From Tyzzerella sp. An114 (GTDB taxonomy: Bacteria; Bacillota; Clostridia; Lachnospirales; Anaerotignaceae), in assembly GCF_002161055.1 (NCBI RefSeq), contig NZ_NFLT01000014.1:1-41191 (forward strand): a DNA stretch of 41,191 nucleotides. Reading direction: 5' to 3'. Within the stretch, counting starts at the first letter, position 1. Each line of letters begins with the position of its first letter. Positions 34,810-41,191 of the stretch are shown piece by piece. The notes below the pieces were generated by a model, which was given only the letters and a program-made list of their open reading frames with translations, was not told the origin of the DNA and did not search any database. Both the position numbers and the translations under genes were made by a program.

Positions 34810-35397
34810 TCAATACTGAGGTCTTTTTATAACTTCGTCAATAAGTCCGTAATTAACAGCCTCCTCAGCTGTCATATAGTTATCACGCTCAGTATCTCTG
34901 TCAACTTCCTCATAGCTCTTTCCAGTATTCTCAGCAAGAATTTCATTTAACTGTCTTCTTGTTTTAAGAATATTTTCAGCAGCTATTCTGATTTCAGTTT
35001 CCTGACCTCTAGCACCACCGGAAGGCTGATGTATCATAATTGTTGAATTAGGTAAAGCAAAGCGTTTTCCCTTTGCACCACCTGCAAGAAGGAATGCACC
35101 CATGCTAGCAGCCATTCCAAGACATATTGTTGACACATCAGGTTTTATATACTGCATAGTGTCATATATGGCAAGACCTGCTGTTACAGAACCTCCCGGA
35201 CTGTTTATATAAAGGCTTATATCTTTGTCTGGGTCTTCCGCTGCAAGGAATAAAAGCTGAGCAACAACAAGGCTTGCTGTCACGTCATTTACTTCCTCAC
35301 CAAGGAATATTATTCTGTCTTTTAAAAGTCTTGAATATATGTCATAGGAGCGTTCTCCGCCCTTAGTCTGTTCAATAACGTAAGGTACTAAACTCAT
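34810..35397 (-). CDS. clpP: ATP-dependent Clp protease proteolytic subunit ClpP
   Basis: Serine peptidase forming the two-ring proteolytic chamber used by ClpX. With the start at ATG 35397 the product has 195 residues and begins [11 protein letters not shown], the normal N-terminus. AAAGGA lies 8 nt upstream. The catalytic triad then falls at S98 (GMAASMGA), H123 (IMIHQPSGG) and D172 (TERDNYM), the Bacillus numbering. The upstream ATG at 35415 overlaps the ribosome site and is rejected. The tig terminator precedes it, so clpP-clpX probably has its own promoter, which I cannot place with confidence despite a TTGACA at about 35454-35459. Confidence 0.97.
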   Translation of the reverse strand: MSLVPYVIEQTKGGERSYDIYSRLLKDRIIFLGEEVNDVTASLVVAQLLFLAAEDPDKDISLYINSPGGSVTAGLAIYDTMQYIKPDVSTICLGMAASMGAFLLAGGAKGKRFALPNSTIMIHQPSGGARGQETEIRIAAENILKTRRQLNEILAENTGKSYEEVDRDTERDNYMTAEEAVNYGLIDEVIKRPQY

Positions 35398-35473
35398 ATA
35401 ATCATTCCTTTCCATAATTTTATTTTATATACGTAAAATATTTTGCTGAGTTTTGTCAAAAACCTTTTAAATC

Positions 35474-35503
35474 CAAAAACAGGGCGGTAAATCCGCCCCG
35501 TTA
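35474..35503 (-). terminator. Terminator after tig
   Basis: GGGCGG (35482-35487) and CCGCCC (35493-35498) around TAAAT; the minus strand reads on into CTGTTTTTGG. Confidence 0.85.
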
Positions 35504-35515
35504 AAATTCAAAAAA

Positions 35516-36817
35516 TTACTCAGCTTTTGGTTCAACCTCAACAGCGTTTTCTTCAATGAATGTCATTGCTTTACGAACAAGGAGGTCTTTTTCAAGGTTA
35601 GCTCTGTCTTCATCTCTGAAGATTTCAAGCATTTTTTCTGGTTTAAGTCCCCATGACTCGCCAAGTTTACCAACTTCCTCATCAACTTCCTCTTTAGAAA
35701 GTGTAAGATTTTCTTTAGCAGCAACAGCTTCAAGAACAAGTCTTGCATCAACGCTCTTCTTAGCTGTATCTTTGAACTGGTCTCTTAAACCATCTTTTGT
35801 TATTCCCATGTAGCTGCAGTATAAGTCAAGTGAAAGACCGCTTCTTCCGATATTCTGTTCAAAATCTCCAAGAAGCTGTTCTAATTTGTTATCATACATG
35901 CATTCTGGAACATCCATTGTTGAGTTTTCAACAGCTTTGTCAAGAAGGCTATCGCTCATAATCTGTTTAGCTCTTGCTTCTTTGTCTTTTGTAAGTTTTT
36001 CAACTATGCTTGCTTTGTATGCATCAAGTGTGTCAAAATCTGAAACGTCCTGAGCAAGTTCATCATTAGCTTCTGGAAGTTCTTTGAATTTGATTTCTTT
36101 AACTTCAACAGCGAATACAGCATCTTTACCTTTAAGGTCTTCTGTGTGGTAATCTTCTGGGAATTTAACGTTTACGTCAAATTTATCTCCTGTGTTGTGA
36201 CCAACAATCTGGTCTTCAAATGTATCAATGAATGTATGTGAACCTAAAGTAAGGTCATAAGCGTCTGACTGTCCGCCTTCAAAAGCAACACCGTCAACTG
36301 TTCCAAGGTAGCTGATTGTTACAACGTCGCCCATCTGTGCAGCTCTGTCTGTGATAGTAACCATTCTTGAGTTCTGTTCCTGAACTTTTTTGATTTCAGC
36401 TTCAACTTCATCAGCTGTAACTTCAACATTCTGTTTTTCAACTTCAAGACCTTTGTACTCACCTAAAGTTACTTCAGGTTTTACATATACACCGATTTCA
36501 AAAGTTACACCAGTTTCTTTTCCAATTTCTTTGATTTCAACATCTGGTCTTGAAACAACATCAAGTTCAAGTTCTTTTATAACTGACTCATATTCTTTAT
36601 TTAAAATAAAGTTTACAGCATCATCATAGAATTTTCCTGCACCATACTGAGCTTCAATAATTTTTCTTGGAGCTTTACCTTTTCTAAATCCAGGGATAGA
36701 GATATTCTTTTTAGCTTTGTTGTAAGCATACTGAATACCTTCCTCAAGAGCCTCAGCACTTGACTGGAAAGTAAATTTAACTAAATTATTTTCTTTACTT
36801 ATAATAGTTGCGTTCAT
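35516..36817 (-). CDS. tig: Trigger factor
   Basis: Ribosome-bound chaperone and prolyl isomerase. The 433-residue protein has the N-terminal ribosome-docking motif GFRKGKAP (about 43-50), an FKBP-type domain (about 155-245; AQMGDVVTISYLGTVDGVAF) and a helical C-terminal substrate cradle (about 250-430). GGAGG lies 10-11 nt before the ATG. The order tig-clpP-clpX is conserved widely, linking folding of new chains with proteolysis. Confidence 0.97.
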   Translation of the reverse strand: MNATIISKENNLVKFTFQSSAEALEEGIQYAYNKAKKNISIPGFRKGKAPRKIIEAQYGAGKFYDDAVNFILNKEYESVIKELELDVVSRPDVEIKEIGKETGVTFEIGVYVKPEVTLGEYKGLEVEKQNVEVTADEVEAEIKKVQEQNSRMVTITDRAAQMGDVVTISYLGTVDGVAFEGGQSDAYDLTLGSHTFIDTFEDQIVGHNTGDKFDVNVKFPEDYHTEDLKGKDAVFAVEVKEIKFKELPEANDELAQDVSDFDTLDAYKASIVEKLTKDKEARAKQIMSDSLLDKAVENSTMDVPECMYDNKLEQLLGDFEQNIGRSGLSLDLYCSYMGITKDGLRDQFKDTAKKSVDARLVLEAVAAKENLTLSKEEVDEEVGKLGESWGLKPEKMLEIFRDEDRANLEKDLLVRKAMTFIEENAVEVEPKAE

Positions 36818-36932
36818 TTCTAAAAATTCCTCCTAAAAATTTATAAAAGTCTTAAAAAGGACTTATTTCTTTATGCATTGTAGAACAAATAAGGAGAACA
36901 AATCTCCCTCTACGCAATCACATGATATTATA
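36818..36932 (-). promoter_or_regulatory. tig promoter and structured leader
   Basis: An extended -10, TGATATAAT (hexamer at 36927-36932), drives a leader of about 100 nt. In it GTAGA...TCTAC encloses the hairpin GGAGA-TTTGT-TCTCC (about 36863-36915 on the minus strand). No known riboswitch is recognised. Confidence 0.5.
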
Positions 36933-36981
36933 TCATAGTAAAATAATAAAATCCATAAAAATATGTTGATTTTACAACTTT

Positions 36982-37263
36982 TTAGTATATTTCCCATTCT
37001 GTATTACACACAACAGCGTCTGTATTCCATTCTATAAAATCCAAAACATTCTGCACAATTTGCTCTGCATGATTAGACTCTCCTGATACACAAGAAAAGC
37101 CTATAACAATAGTTTCATGTATATCCTGACAATCAACCTCCGCAACAGATATATTAAACTTATTTTTCATTCTTGAAATAAGGCTTTTTACAACCATTCT
37201 TTTCTCTTTAAGAGTATTAACCCACTCTGCCCTAAGTGTAACTTTACATATACCCGTAAACAT
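36982..37263 (-). CDS. DUF503 (YlxP-like) small protein
   Basis: A 93-residue soluble protein of the DUF503 family, with the typical start GICKVTLRAEWVNTLKEKRMVVKSLISRMKNKFN and the middle FNISVAEVDCQDIHE. In other Firmicutes the family member YlxP lies near infB-rbfA; here it stands alone upstream of tig. The function is not established. The ribosome site (AAGGTGG) lies about 5 nt before the ATG. Confidence 0.85.
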   Translation of the reverse strand: MFTGICKVTLRAEWVNTLKEKRMVVKSLISRMKNKFNISVAEVDCQDIHETIVIGFSCVSGESNHAEQIVQNVLDFIEWNTDAVVCNTEWEIY

Positions 37264-37371
37264 ATTTACACCACCTTAAAAGTTTCTTAAAAAATTATTA
37301 ATTTAAGCATTTTTTAATATTTCATCATTATAATTAAATCATATAAAACATATCAAAAAAGGAGGCATTAT

Positions 37372-37746
37372 ATGAATAAAAAATACCTAAAAATAATATT
37401 TTCAGTTGCATTTGCAATTTTTATAATAGTAGCTTTTTCTGTAATAAGCAACCCTATTGCTTCGGCAAAAAACAAGTTTTCAAAAATATATTCTATAAGC
37501 ATAGAAATAAAAAACGATAATATAGACAGAGAATATACATTTATGAGTAAAGATGAAATATCAAAACTTCTTGATATAGCCGACACAATAGAGGAAGCTG
37601 ACAAAAAAACAGAAACAACAGCTGACATAGAATTTACAGTATTTATGAATGATAATTCAGCAATGCAATTTTCATTTGAGGACGTCGAAAATTATGCAGA
37701 ATACTTTAAACCTTTTGCAAATGTATACAGTGACCTTACAAATTAA
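37372..37746 (+). CDS. Small membrane-anchored or secreted protein, unrecognised
   Basis: I do not recognise this 124-residue protein. It has an N-terminal hydrophobic segment (about 7-28) followed by SNPIASAK, where ASA-K could be a signal peptidase site. A charged extracytoplasmic domain of about 90 residues follows, in a beta-alpha-beta order (YSISIEIKNDN, MSKDEISKLLDIADTIEEAD, IEFTVFMNDNSAMQFSFEDV). An AAGGAGG ribosome site and a strong bidirectional terminator support it as a real gene. The divergent neighbour is DUF503. Confidence 0.7.
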   Translation: MNKKYLKIIFSVAFAIFIIVAFSVISNPIASAKNKFSKIYSISIEIKNDNIDREYTFMSKDEISKLLDIADTIEEADKKTETTADIEFTVFMNDNSAMQFSFEDVENYAEYFKPFANVYSDLTN

Positions 37747-37780
37747 AAAATGCGTACAAAATATTTGTACGCATTTTTTA
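37744..37780. terminator. Bidirectional terminator
   Basis: TGCGTACAAA (37751-37760), loop ATA, TTTGTACGCA (37764-37773), with A6 and T6 flanks. Confidence 0.92.
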
Positions 37781-37786
37781 TGTAAT

Positions 37787-38548
37787 TTATAATAAAAAGT
37801 CTATAAATGTTTTTCCAAGAAGCATAACAACAACAGTTATCATAACAGGACGTATAAATTTTGAACCTTTCTTTACTGCCAATCCTGAACCTATATAATT
37901 TCCCGCAATATTACATATAGCTGCTGGTATAGCAATTTGATATATAACCATTCCAGAAATCATAAAACTTACAAGGGCAGAAATATTTGATGATAAATTT
38001 AATATTTTTGTGTTCCCTGAAGCAGTTTTCAAATCATACTTCATAAAAGCTGAGAAAAAGAATATGGCAATAGTACCTGTTCCCGGTCCTATAAAACCGT
38101 CATAAAAGCCCACAGAAAGACCTATCAATAAAGATACAAAAACAGCCTTAATTCCCCTCATAAGCTGTCCTTCAACCTGTCCTATATCTTTTTTAAGTAT
38201 AATTAAAATAGATATTACAGGAAGGACAATAACCATCATTGTTCTCAAAAATTGGTCACTTAAATTTATAACAATATGAGCAGCTATTCCAGAGCCTATT
38301 ATAGCACCAACAGCAGACACAAGAGCTATTTTAATATCAAGAGCCTTATTTGCCATAAACCTTGCCACAGAAAAAGATGTTCCACAAGTTGATGAAAATT
38401 TATTACACCCCATAACACAATGCATAGGCATACCTGTCAAAGTATAAGCAGGTATTGATATAATACCGCCACCTCCAGCAATAGAGTCAATAAGACCAGC
38501 AATAAAAACCATGATGCAAACAAAAGCCATCTGTCCAAAACTATACAT
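37787..38548 (-). CDS. TauE/SafE (TSUP) family membrane permease
   Basis: A 253-residue membrane protein with about eight helices and the two family repeats: AGLIDSIAGGGGIISIPAYTL (about 16-36) and SVGFYDGFIGPGTGTIAIFFF (about 145-165). The family exports or imports sulfite, sulfoacetate or other organic anions; the substrate here is unknown. The frame stays open upstream across tRNA-Gly, but that part is tRNA sequence read as protein. The ATG at 38548 with GGGGG 6 nt upstream is the real start. It may be expressed by readthrough of the tRNA terminator or from a promoter I cannot see. Confidence 0.9.
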   Translation of the reverse strand: MYSFGQMAFVCIMVFIAGLIDSIAGGGGIISIPAYTLTGMPMHCVMGCNKFSSTCGTSFSVARFMANKALDIKIALVSAVGAIIGSGIAAHIVINLSDQFLRTMMVIVLPVISILIILKKDIGQVEGQLMRGIKAVFVSLLIGLSVGFYDGFIGPGTGTIAIFFFSAFMKYDLKTASGNTKILNLSSNISALVSFMISGMVIYQIAIPAAICNIAGNYIGSGLAVKKGSKFIRPVMITVVVMLLGKTFIDFLL

Positions 38549-38573
38549 AATTAACCCCCAAAAAATAATAGAT

Positions 38574-38613
38574 ATACAAAAACCGGATTTTGAATTACAA
38601 AATCCGGTTTTAG
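38574..38613 (-). terminator. Terminator of the tRNA cluster
   Basis: AACCGGATTTTG (38581-38592), loop AATTA, CAAAATCCGGTT (38598-38609); on the minus strand TTTTTG follows. Confidence 0.88.
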
Positions 38614-38625
38614 AAAAAAAATAAA

Positions 38626-38697
38626 AGCGCGAAACGGGATTCGAACCCGCGGCCCTCGCCTTGGCAAGGCGATGCTCTACCACTGAGCCATTCGCGC
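38626..38697 (-). tRNA. tRNA-Gly (GCC anticodon)
   Basis: Minus-strand cloverleaf with acceptor GCGCGAA/TTCGCGC, anticodon stem TCGCC/GGCGA, loop TTGCCAA and T-arm CGGGTTCGAATCCCG. CCA is not encoded. Last gene of the cluster. Confidence 0.95.
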
Positions 38698-38710
38698 ATA
38701 GTATATTTAA

Positions 38711-38781
38711 AGCGGGTGATGAGAATCGAACTCACGTGTTCAGCTTGGAAGGCTGACGTTCTACCATTGAACTACACCCGC
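38711..38781 (-). tRNA. tRNA-Gly (UCC anticodon)
   Basis: Minus-strand cloverleaf with acceptor GCGGGTG/CACCCGC and anticodon loop CTTCCAA giving UCC. CCA is not encoded. It lies 13 nt before tRNA-Gly(GCC). Confidence 0.95.
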
Positions 38782-38805
38782 ATAATATTTAAATTATATT
38801 TTAGG

Positions 38806-38834
38806 ATTATACAGACAAAACTTAATTTTGTCAA
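38806..38834 (-). promoter_or_regulatory. Promoter of the two tRNA-Gly genes
   Basis: Minus strand TTGACA (38829-38834), 17-nt spacer, TATAAT (38806-38811): full consensus. Unlike the other stable-RNA promoters here it has no hairpin at +1. Confidence 0.88.
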
Positions 38835-38853
38835 CACTTTTATTTTTAATAAA

Positions 38854-38929
<76 letters not shown>

Positions 38930-38971
38930 ATATTGTGTTTACTGTGCTAAGAACAAGATTTTAAAAAATCA

Positions 38972-39055
38972 TGCCCGAGACCGGAATCGAACCGGTACGG
39001 GTTTTACCCCGCAGGATTTTAAGTCCTGTGCGTCTGCCAGTTCCGCCACTCGGGC
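38972..39055 (-). tRNA. tRNA-Leu (UAA anticodon)
   Basis: Minus-strand class II tRNA with acceptor GCCCGAG/CTCGGGC, anticodon loop CTTAAAA giving UAA, and a long variable arm. CCA is not encoded. First gene of the cluster. Confidence 0.95.
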
Positions 39056-39069
39056 AAACACTTTTTTAT

Positions 39070-39122
39070 CAGCCGTTTTTCGACTGCTTGTATATAATAC
39101 CAAAGTAAAAATATTTTGTCAA
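39070..39122 (-). promoter_or_regulatory. Promoter of tRNA-Leu/Phe plus 5' hairpin
   Basis: Minus strand TTGACA (39117-39122), 17-nt spacer, TATTAT (39094-39099), then a hairpin CAGTCG/CGGCTG (39070-39086, one G-U pair) beginning at the predicted +1. The start region is the same as in promoter Pc at the other end of the window. Confidence 0.85.
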
Positions 39123-39185
39123 CACTTTTTCTAAAAATTTTCTAAAAAAATTTTTAGCCTGTATAAAACAGGCCAAAAAATAAAA

Positions 39186-39740
39186 CTAAAATTCAAATTC
39201 TTCAATAACATTTCCATTTACATCAAGACCTTCAAAGTTCTTAATAGAATATTCAAAAGCCCCTCCAATAGGAATGAAAAATATTCTACTTTCAGAAACT
39301 TCACCTGTAATATATTTATTGTCACTTCCCTCTATATTACACCTAATAGTTTTTACATCTTCATTTTTGGAATATCCCCAAGCAAAACTTTTATCATAAT
39401 TACCATAGGCAACCATTGTAACATATAAATTATCTTCCATATCATCAAAAGGAATATTTCCAGGATAGGAAGGTTCATCTCCTGTTTCCCACAAAAAAAG
39501 CATTGTACGTCTAACTTCATTAAAAGATATACCATAATCGTGTTTGCCAATCATAATATATCTATCATCATCTAAACTATATTTTACAGATATATCATAG
39601 GAAGGTCCATAATTATTACCTCTTTCAGCAGCATAAAAAGCTTTTTCAGGAGTTATATATCTATCAATCAATCTTAAATATGAAAAAACAAGAGCAATTA
39701 TAATAACACTATATACAACTATTTTTCTATTTCTGTTCAT
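39186..39740 (-). CDS. Uncharacterised single-pass membrane protein in the padR operon
   Basis: I do not recognise this 184-residue protein. It has a short basic start, one membrane helix (about 8-25) and an extracytoplasmic domain rich in aromatic and acidic residues, with predicted beta strands (PSYDISVKYSLDDDRYIMIG, NLYVTMVAYGN, DNKYITGEVSESRIFFIPIG). It overlaps the upstream HAAS gene by 14 nt and has GGGGGG 5-6 nt before its ATG. Its partner genes suggest a membrane-stress or sensing unit, but this is inference. Confidence 0.72.
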   Translation of the reverse strand: MNRNRKIVVYSVIIIALVFSYLRLIDRYITPEKAFYAAERGNNYGPSYDISVKYSLDDDRYIMIGKHDYGISFNEVRRTMLFLWETGDEPSYPGNIPFDDMEDNLYVTMVAYGNYDKSFAWGYSKNEDVKTIRCNIEGSDNKYITGEVSESRIFFIPIGGAFEYSIKNFEGLDVNGNVIEEFEF

Positions 39741-40455
39741 AAATTCCCCCCTTTTTCATAGATATTTCAACAGTATACTCCTCTTTCCTGTCACCATATT
39801 TTATAATAAGTTTCTCTTCATTTTTAGGAAAGTTATCAACAGTATATTCATAGTATGAATAATATTTTTTATTAGGGCTTCGTCTTCTAAAAATATATTC
39901 ATTATTATTTTCATCATATATTTTTAATATATCTCCATTAGTAAATTTTGTACCATATGAAAAAGGATTTTTAAATAATGAATATAATATTTTTATATCT
40001 CCATTATCATATCTAACAATTTTATCTAAAAATATATATGTATTATCAATTTTTCTTTTTTCGTCTATCTCTTGTATAAATTCAATTTTTTGACCATATT
40101 TCTCTACATTTTCATTTACAGTAACAAAATTATTTATTGATGAAAATATAAATATAAAAACAGTAGATATATTTAAAAATATAAGTAACATAGCAGAATA
40201 TTTTAAAATTCTATATATCCAACCAACGAAAGGATTATGCTCTTTATTTAAGGCTTTTCCAATCTCCTCACTGTCTCCCATATATTCAACAGTAAGTTTT
40301 ATAGCTTCATTCTCATCAATACCCTCATTTACAAGGTTGTTATATAAATCCTCCATATGCTCCATAATTTCAGAATATATATATTTATGGTCATATTTGA
40401 ATTTAACATGAGACAATATATCTTTTACGTATTTTTCCCACTCAGGTGAACGCAT
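39727..40455 (-). CDS. HAAS-domain (DUF1700-like) membrane protein
   Basis: A 242-residue protein. The N-terminal 75 residues (EWEKYVKDILSHVKFKYDHK, EIMEHMEDLYNNLVNEGIDENEA, TVEYMGDSEEIGKALNKEH) match the HAAS/DUF1700 helical domain usually encoded beside PadR regulators. One membrane helix follows (about 90-112), then an extracytoplasmic domain of unknown type. The ATG at 40455 is chosen, with AGGAGG 8 nt upstream; the GTG nine bases earlier touches that site. It overlaps padR by 14 nt. The likely role is as membrane partner or signal input of the PadR system. Confidence 0.82.
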   Translation of the reverse strand: MRSPEWEKYVKDILSHVKFKYDHKYIYSEIMEHMEDLYNNLVNEGIDENEAIKLTVEYMGDSEEIGKALNKEHNPFVGWIYRILKYSAMLLIFLNISTVFIFIFSSINNFVTVNENVEKYGQKIEFIQEIDEKRKIDNTYIFLDKIVRYDNGDIKILYSLFKNPFSYGTKFTNGDILKIYDENNNEYIFRRRSPNKKYYSYYEYTVDNFPKNEEKLIIKYGDRKEEYTVEISMKKGGIYEQK

Positions 40456-40786
40456 GACCTCCACCTCCTACTACCGAATTTACAGAGGAAGTAAACTCCG
40501 ACCACTGTTTTTTCTCTTTCTCAAGCTGTTTTTTTCCCTCAAATGTTATTCTATAATATTTTCTCACCTTTCCGTTTTCAGTCTCACAGCGATAGGATTT
40601 AACAAAATCCTGATTTTCCATTCTGTGTAATACAGGATATAAAGTACCTTCCTTAAACTGAAAAACACTGTTACTTCTCTTTTCTATCTCCTTTATAATT
40701 TCATAACCGTAATAATCTTTTTCTTTAAGTAAAGATAAAATCATAAAAACTGTACTTCCACCAATAAGACCTTTATCCAATGCCAT
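40442..40786 (-). CDS. PadR family transcriptional regulator
   Basis: A 114-residue winged-helix repressor of the PadR family: GSTVFMILSLLKEKDYYGYEIIKEIEKRS, FKEGTLYPVLHRMENQDFVKSY and the wing GKVRKYYRITFEGKKQLEKEKKQW are diagnostic. The short C-terminal dimer helix marks the PadR-s2 type. It heads an operon with a HAAS protein and an unknown membrane protein. A GGAGGTG ribosome site precedes the ATG. Two tandem repeats over its promoter suggest autoregulation. Confidence 0.92.
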   Translation of the reverse strand: MALDKGLIGGSTVFMILSLLKEKDYYGYEIIKEIEKRSNSVFQFKEGTLYPVLHRMENQDFVKSYRCETENGKVRKYYRITFEGKKQLEKEKKQWSEFTSSVNSVVGGGGHAFT

Positions 40787-40815
40787 AATATTTCACCTCC
40801 ATTCAAATTTAAAAT

Positions 40816-40867
40816 TTATACCTAGTATCTCTATGTATATTATACCTTGATAATCTATGTATGTAAA
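40816..40867 (-). promoter_or_regulatory. padR promoter with tandem operator-like repeats
   Basis: Minus strand TTTACA (40862-40867), 17-nt spacer, TATAAT (40839-40844). Two 22-nt direct repeats of the form TACATAGA-N7-GGTATAA lie at 40840-40861 (the spacer) and 40816-40837 (over the start site), 24 nt apart. This is the expected layout for repression by the PadR product. Confidence 0.72.
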
Positions 40868-40870
40868 CAA

Positions 40871-40905
40871 TAAAAAAGCACATAATTTCATAAAAAACTA
40901 TGTGC
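40871..40905 (-). terminator. Second terminator of the 16S-tRNA-Tyr transcript
   Basis: GCACATA (40878-40884) and TATGTGC (40899-40905); on the minus strand CTTTTTTATT follows. Confidence 0.75.
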
Positions 40906-40920
40906 ATAATATAAAAATCG

Positions 40921-40951
40921 AAAATAAAAAAACAGAGTAAAAATTACTCTG
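40921..40951 (-). terminator. First terminator after tRNA-Tyr
   Basis: CAGAGTAA (40933-40940), loop AAA, TTACTCTG (40944-40951); on the minus strand TTTTTTTATTTT follows. It lies 8 nt after tRNA-Tyr. Confidence 0.9.
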
Positions 40952-40958
40952 TCAAAAG

Positions 40959-41039
40959 TGGATGGGGAAGGATTCGAACCTTCGAAGCTATCGCAACAGA
41001 TTTACAGTCTGCCCCCTTTGGCCACTCGGGAACCCATCC
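40959..41039 (-). tRNA. tRNA-Tyr (GUA anticodon)
   Basis: Minus-strand class II tRNA with acceptor GGATGGG/CCCATCC, anticodon stem CAGAC/ATCTG-type, loop CTGTAAA giving GUA, and a long variable arm. CCA is not encoded. It starts 49 nt after the 16S rRNA 3' end and appears to be transcribed with it. Confidence 0.93.
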
Positions 41040-41087
41040 ATATGTACTGTGAAATAAAAATAGTGTATCAAATCAACCAAATCTCCA

Positions 41088-41191
<104 letters not shown>

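Noticed and set aside
38549-38683. 45-residue N-terminal extension of the TauE/SafE protein
   Set aside because: The extension is translated from tRNA-Gly and its terminator; the ATG at 38548 has a proper ribosome site.

Overview
The window looks like chromosome of a low-GC, spore-forming, anaerobic member of the Clostridia (Firmicutes). The evidence is the strongly AT-rich DNA, codon use rich in AUA and AGA, purine-rich Shine-Dalgarno sites, textbook TTGACA-17-TATAAT promoters, a Tyr T-box, sporulation genes (spoIIM, spoIVFA, spoIVFB), and an RNase G / TIGR03936 / TIGR03960 gene cluster. A Lachnospirales-type relative is my guess; the species cannot be read from this sequence. No phage, transposon, CRISPR array or resistance island is visible. 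Most genes are core or housekeeping, and the unusual signals lie in gene starts, leaders, operators and broken or degenerate family members.

Layout. 1-660 (minus): an rRNA leader with boxA running off the left edge, preceded by tRNA-Ser(GGA), tRNA-Ser(UGA) and three tandem promoters. 751-6834 (plus): pepT; a T-box-controlled tyrS; spoIIM, whose ribosome site lies inside the tyrS terminator; xerD; and an ECF sigma / RsiV-like anti-sigma pair. 6882-12703 (minus): RNase Y, which appears to start at AUA, then the operon TIGR03960 radical SAM - TIGR03936 - RNase G. 12874-15397 (plus): malic enzyme and a CNNM/CorC-type membrane protein. 15432-17078 (minus): spoIVFA, split by a frameshift, and spoIVFB. 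17207-18289 (plus): a lipoprotein with a thioredoxin-like domain that lacks the active-site cysteines.

18342-24898 (minus): nadA-nadB-nadC (de novo NAD synthesis) behind a 24-bp palindrome and a terminator-like leader hairpin, an ABC-F protein, and a dicarboxylate/amino acid symporter. 25272-25883 (plus): an orphan protein resembling the ThyX fold without its signature motif. 25921-32504 (minus): a small siroheme reductase, a polar amino acid ABC importer (binding protein, permease, ATPase), and a MacA/ATPase/MacB-type efflux system. 32732-33451 (plus): a small (p)ppGpp synthetase. 33490-37263 (minus): tig, clpP, clpX and a DUF503 protein. 37372-37746 (plus): an unrecognised small exported or anchored protein.

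37787-41191 (minus): a TauE/SafE permease; a tRNA cluster (Leu, Phe, Gly, Gly) with two promoters; a PadR - HAAS-domain - membrane protein operon with a tandem-repeat operator; and finally the 3' end of a 16S rRNA gene followed only by tRNA-Tyr and two terminators, with no 23S. Both window edges lie in or next to rRNA genes, so the window may be a whole contig bounded by rRNA repeats.

Functional themes are stable RNA output and RNA decay (rRNA/tRNA units, RNase Y, RNase G), protein quality control (Tig-ClpP-ClpX), sporulation proteolysis (SpoIVFA/B), envelope stress (SigV-like/RsiV-like, MacAB-like) and stringent signalling (RelQ-like).
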